Shown here in pieces: positions 51,401-53,864 of a stretch of 53,864 nt of DNA. Position 1 is the stretch's first letter, and each line of letters begins with the position of its first letter. The position numbers and the translations under genes are program-made. Below the pieces are notes generated by a model. The model ran no database searches, had not been told where the DNA came from, and saw only the letters and a list, made by a program, of their open reading frames with translations. The DNA lies in NCBI GenBank assembly GCA_035515075.1, contig DATJBZ010000033.1:1-53864 (forward strand). The letters are read 5' to 3'. This DNA is from Moheibacter sp035515075 (GTDB lineage Bacteria; Bacteroidota; Bacteroidia; Flavobacteriales; Weeksellaceae).

Positions 51401-51841
51401 GATTTAGGTGATGTAATATTAGATGATGTTATACAACCTTATTTGTTAAGTATTTCCGATGATATTAATAATTACCTAAATCATTTTTTTCTCGTTCTAA
51501 CTGACCGTGAACCAGTTACTTTACCTGGTGCTACCACCAGACTTAATGCTTTTAGATACAAGAATGAATTAATGATTTCAAAAAAAGCGGATGACAATAT
51601 AATAACACATGAGTTTGTTCACGGATTTGAAGTAGAACATATATTTAGTAACAATGGCAAATATACCTATATGCATGGGAATTATAGCTCTATTAATTCA
51701 GATTTTGAATTAAACAACAATCCGACAGGTGTACCGACCAATAATATTACAGATAATTTGATGGACTACTTTATTACACGCAAAACTTTATACAAATGGC
51801 AATGGGATTTAATTAAAGAAAATATAAAAAAAATAAGATGA
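48452..51841 (+). CDS. Large protein with C-terminal metzincin-type metalloprotease motif (candidate effector/toxin)
   Basis: An 1129-residue protein of unknown family. No signal peptide or membrane helix is seen. The N-terminal ~1000 residues are rich in Asn, Asp, Ile and Tyr, look beta-rich and match nothing I know. The C-terminus has HEFVHGFEVEH (1053-1063), the zinc signature HExxHxxxxxH, followed 41 residues later by a Met-turn-like NLMDYF (Met1104). That spacing is characteristic of metzincins (Glu1054 would be the base). The usual Gly of the extended metzincin motif is Glu here. The next gene, encoding a lipoprotein, overlaps by four bases. I infer a toxin delivered to other cells or a contact-dependent effector, but delivery genes are not in the window. 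Confidence 0.6.
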   Translation: MINNVKYPSSYLFSELSINNTTAFGPNSENEFQITTVLNTIQPKKVFAVTSGILFFSIYGDDPDKINILLRPSNNVGIGLKIKYFVYRGVKSEGVLEEINGEIKVVGRNDTTLIDFLNKVWDEYVEFNNTEDEFTADKIGYLTSNDSVTDILKKFFISENYNLLHVEAGTHIGNFIGDLGFEIVLDDGDFSQSISDTGLEFDESFARATECILKANGDHPTDSFIFGGNKNSLSAKVFRQSIYKFIDPAAFYGAHITNNGKKNNGTIGTMTKKYVKQNEIYNDIISKFINKNKIYFYIRSNRGRSYNFYPPAEPTDKPIEFLDIDNENYELQEYSWPIRIFNQLNLPYIDIKLNIFSKGCCLFRYGGMQNDKLFYDENKIKNIKGIYSNLPVYYSEGEISMAYFVYFVFNNNEEVFPNEIFGPVNLNAILEKEDFSSKQGSYISNLRPALIQENGNTALYNSLIVLDGAYIADTNPEGTPTEQELAANLRTYILFPTLSNKEKDGSINKRKISAGYYEGINNSEEYCTKIYGNGTIYKGLINDGQDISSIHYRGDEDNKDMPVFQLGISEREYRQLTQDIQNDFPKATNYFFYLEEVSTTSLSFLKYNLKIQFDKEDGTKIETTASVSLYTIDGYFYFTKDYANNINSEYYKTFPNISAEFFPREDYNGEFGFDWLRKGKIDQNNGIIDKPFNKIIADHYKSDGITLEDNVNEYKGIYKLNRSKYFKLKYNEYKAIPVSWKLTGSGAGENTDEFEKDIGVSYVNFYRGITGANNQRAKLRLCIRANANSNPSILYIKYNKGLFIIRRTDNSNNPDNNPLDPTGKYRLLELKGNNDLPNSNNEKYIDIEIQNIADITADEKITVHVDSAEGEICGTLIARKNDDRQTKKVVVVRLEDNLPINTTTLGKQEANMVVNTMAIEKFLNHANINIEIVSTIKIDITGNTALADYLSSPAAPYSLLDPDNPTHNNENLENPFKIDMEMDDLGDVILDDVIQPYLLSISDDINNYLNHFFLVLTDREPVTLPGATTRLNAFRYKNELMISKKADDNIITHEFVHGFEVEHIFSNNGKYTYMHGNYSSINSDFELNNNPTGVPTNNITDNLMDYFITRKTLYKWQWDLIKENIKKIR

Positions 51842-52704
51842 GAAGACCAGTTTATATAATTGTTATCTTAATAGGTCTGTCATTACTTACTCAATGTATT
51901 ACCCAAAAAAACATTACAAAAATGAAAATATTTAACAAAGAACTCGTGTTTCCTGATATGTCCTCTGATTATGAAAGATTAACTCCCTCAGAAATGAAGG
52001 ATTTTAAGAAAAAAAAGGATTTGGCAATTCCGGAATATTCTGAAAGGAATATATATAGATATACAGATTATAACAAAGAAGGGAGGATTCAATATAGTTT
52101 TAACGATGAAAACAATACTATAGGAGTTTTAAAGTATATTAAAATAGAACCGGATGAAAATAATAAGGACTTTGAGAAGTCAATCTGTTTTTTAGAATAT
52201 AAGAGATTTTCGGGTAATAAATTAGTAGAGAAAGATCTTAAATTAATTAGTGGTTCTTCTTTCCTTATGTCTTTAAAAAAATATAAATATGATGAAGGTG
52301 GAAATATAATCAATGAATACGATTATTCTAAAAATTTCAAACAATCATTACCTGATATTCTGAAGATTTTAGAGAAATATAATTTATCAATGGAATTCAA
52401 CAATGCTATAGTAACAGGCGGTAATCGTTCTTATTTAACAACTATAGAGGCAGTTAATTCGAATTATGGTGAAATTTGGCTTATAGGAATAGGACTTTAT
52501 AATGGGATAATAGATGATGCTACCGGTGAAATTATAGTACATAATTCTGACACTTTTCTTAGAGAAAAACAGGGGAAGTTTCAATTTATAGAAGAAGATA
52601 CTTTTAAACGTAAATATGGTGAGAAATCAATAAAAGAATTAGAGCAAGAAACAGATTCCTTAATATTTGTATATCAACATAGCTCAAAAATCGCATTCCC
52701 CTAA
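51838..52704 (+). CDS. Lipoprotein coupled to the metzincin gene (possible immunity protein)
   Basis: A 288-residue lipoprotein. The signal peptide MRRPVYIIVILIGLSLLTQC ends in a lipobox with Cys20. The mature protein is charged and beta-rich (YRYTDYNKEGRIQYSF, LISGSSFLMSLKKYKYDEGG) with a C-terminal acidic helix (KSIKELEQETDSLIFVYQ). No family is recognised. Its ATGA overlap (51838-51841) with the metzincin gene implies strict co-expression. A membrane-anchored periplasmic protein next to a toxin-like protease is a typical layout for immunity; that role is inferred only. Confidence 0.65.
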   Translation: MRRPVYIIVILIGLSLLTQCITQKNITKMKIFNKELVFPDMSSDYERLTPSEMKDFKKKKDLAIPEYSERNIYRYTDYNKEGRIQYSFNDENNTIGVLKYIKIEPDENNKDFEKSICFLEYKRFSGNKLVEKDLKLISGSSFLMSLKKYKYDEGGNIINEYDYSKNFKQSLPDILKILEKYNLSMEFNNAIVTGGNRSYLTTIEAVNSNYGEIWLIGIGLYNGIIDDATGEIIVHNSDTFLREKQGKFQFIEEDTFKRKYGEKSIKELEQETDSLIFVYQHSSKIAFP

Positions 52705-52789
52705 AGGTAATGGTAAGAAAACTATATGTTTAAAGATATTAAAATAATTGTTATAGGTCCGGTGAAAAATTAACATTAAAAATCCTGAT

Positions 52790-53758
52790 ATGCCGTTTGA
52801 AAAGCCATATTATCCAAAATTGTCTAACCTTATCACGTTAGATAACATTCCATCTACATTGGATTTTATTAGAAATATTGCCCAAAATATTTTCAATAAA
52901 ATACACTATAAGAATTATCAGTCAAGTATCAGCCCTTTAGGGGAAAGCGCATTTTACAGTTTAAGTATTGTTACAAAAGACAGACTTGATTTTGAGCTAT
53001 TTTACGGGCTTAAATTTGTTTTAAACAGAGATCAGGAAGATACGGAAATATCGGCTTTTCCTGTTACACTTGAATACAATTGGCCAATTATTGCTTATTT
53101 CTCGCAATTCAATTTAGATAATTTTTCATTTTCAGCGGAAGAGATTTATAATGTGGCTCTTGTCAGCTTTACCCTTACAGATGAAACAGTAATCAATGAA
53201 GCTATTAATGTATTTATTGATACTGCTGGAGATCCTATTAAAAAATTTGTAGATGATTTGAACTTGGAACTAGGAGGCTCATTTGATGATCCTATACCTT
53301 ATCCTACTTCGGATGAAAGGATAAGTGAATTGGTTGATTCTATTAATGCTGTTTATGGTGAAGGGGCTGCAATGGCAGTTTTTTTCACATATATACTTGA
53401 TAACGTTAATACTTCAAATACAGCCAGCAATTTAAAATTGTTTTTTAAAAACATTTTACCTACTGATATAAATGAATATATCCTTAATATAATAAGACCT
53501 TTTGCGTTAGTCACACTGGAAAGTTCCGCATCTATAGAAATTCCGAGAACTATTTTAAGGCCATGGATATTACAAGGAACAGAATTAGTTCTTGATTCTG
53601 ATGAAAGTCATAAAACTTATTTTGATTTTGCAAGAGCACTATTGTATGCGGATACATTAGCGGGAATAGGATATGAAATTGAAATAGCAGGGTCTTTAAA
53701 TCCCCCGTATTCTGAAATAGGAACTATAATACCTCGACAAATTAGTACCAGTGTTTAA
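52790..53758 (+). CDS. Hypothetical protein in the effector cassette
   Basis: Not recognised. A 322-residue protein with no signal peptide, acidic and aromatic. Residues about 60-125 form alternating strands (FYSLSIVTKDRLDFELFYGL, FPVTLEYNWPIIAYFSQF). Near the C-terminus a SSASIEIPRTILRPW stretch and ARALLYADTLAGIGYE suggest a beta-sheet domain. It is as AT-rich as the two preceding genes and lies 85 bases downstream. It ends just before the IS3-type gene, so its natural C-terminus may have been changed by the insertion. It could be a further effector, chaperone or structural protein. Confidence 0.55.
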   Translation: MPFEKPYYPKLSNLITLDNIPSTLDFIRNIAQNIFNKIHYKNYQSSISPLGESAFYSLSIVTKDRLDFELFYGLKFVLNRDQEDTEISAFPVTLEYNWPIIAYFSQFNLDNFSFSAEEIYNVALVSFTLTDETVINEAINVFIDTAGDPIKKFVDDLNLELGGSFDDPIPYPTSDERISELVDSINAVYGEGAAMAVFFTYILDNVNTSNTASNLKLFFKNILPTDINEYILNIIRPFALVTLESSASIEIPRTILRPWILQGTELVLDSDESHKTYFDFARALLYADTLAGIGYEIEIAGSLNPPYSEIGTIIPRQISTSV

Positions 53759-53784
53759 GTTGAAAATTTTATTAATTTTAAACA

Positions 53785-53864
53785 ATGGAAAACATGAAAA
53801 GAACACGCAGGAAATTTAGCAGTGAATTTAAATCACAGGTGGCCATAGAGGCTTTAAAAGAACG
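53785..53864 (+). mobile_element. IS3-family transposase OrfA (5' end only)
   Basis: The first 26 codons of a small helix-turn-helix transposase subunit: MENMKRTRRKFSSEFKSQVA then IEALKE. The RRKFSSEFKSQVAIEALKE stretch is the classic IS3-family OrfA N-terminus (IS150/IS3 group). The rest, including the DDE subunit OrfB, lies to the right of the window. The left inverted repeat should lie between 53759 and 53784 but cannot be defined without the right end. Confidence 0.85.

Noticed and set aside
48452..51841. Reading the HExxH motif as a gluzincin (thermolysin-like) site
   Set aside because: A third His at the exact metzincin distance and a Met-turn-like NLMDY fit metzincins better; I see no clear downstream Glu-containing gluzincin helix.

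Overview
The window looks like a chromosomal segment of a Flavobacteriales bacterium (phylum Bacteroidota) joined to a mobile element. Lineage markers seen are two proteins with the gliding-motility/type IX secretion (T9SS) type B C-terminal domain, a PorP/SprF-family protein, two GLPGLI-type proteins, RteC-type regulation, TAnnTTTG -7 boxes close upstream of start codons, and a general lack of strong Shine-Dalgarno sequences.

Region 1 (1-1.6 kb) is a decayed accessory island: the 5' part of an Xre-type regulator gene with a symmetric operator, a broken RhuM-family gene, a tiny remnant ORF, an AAA-ATPase stub and an intact DUF3024 gene. Region 2 (2.1-36.5 kb) is mostly ordinary chromosome. 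It carries ywbE-like and S4 RNA-binding genes, cardiolipin synthase, a phosphoglucosamine mutase-like enzyme, lipoamide dehydrogenase, fabG, a transaldolase-like aldolase, an S9 peptidase, a sensor kinase, mgtE, rsmA, a DAACS symporter, a ParDE module, a secreted Cys-rich peptide with two GLPGLI proteins, a META lipoprotein, aconitase, a four-gene MacAB-like exporter, two T9SS cargo proteins and a PorP/SprF protein. A TAG-rich dispersed repeat family lies in three intergenic spaces.

Region 3 (about 36.5-53.9 kb) is the end of an integrative conjugative element (ICE) of the CTnDOT/Bacteroidota type. The gene order is rteC, two small helix-turn-helix genes (Xis2c/Xis2d-like position), DUF3945, topoisomerase III (Exc-like position), a frameshifted ORF6N gene, DUF1896 and a truncated N-6 DNA methylase. 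An inverted repeat between rteC and the first HTH gene is a good candidate RteC operator. Two cargo blocks sit in this backbone. The first is a Hachiman anti-phage system (hamA-hamB) on the opposite strand. The second is an AT-rich cassette encoding an 1129-residue protein with a C-terminal metzincin-type zinc protease motif, an overlapping lipoprotein gene that could encode its immunity protein, and a further unknown protein. The start of an IS3-type transposase gene closes the window.

No integrase, relaxase, conjugation genes, rRNA, tRNA or CRISPR array was recognised. All calls come from reading the sequence; no database search was run.
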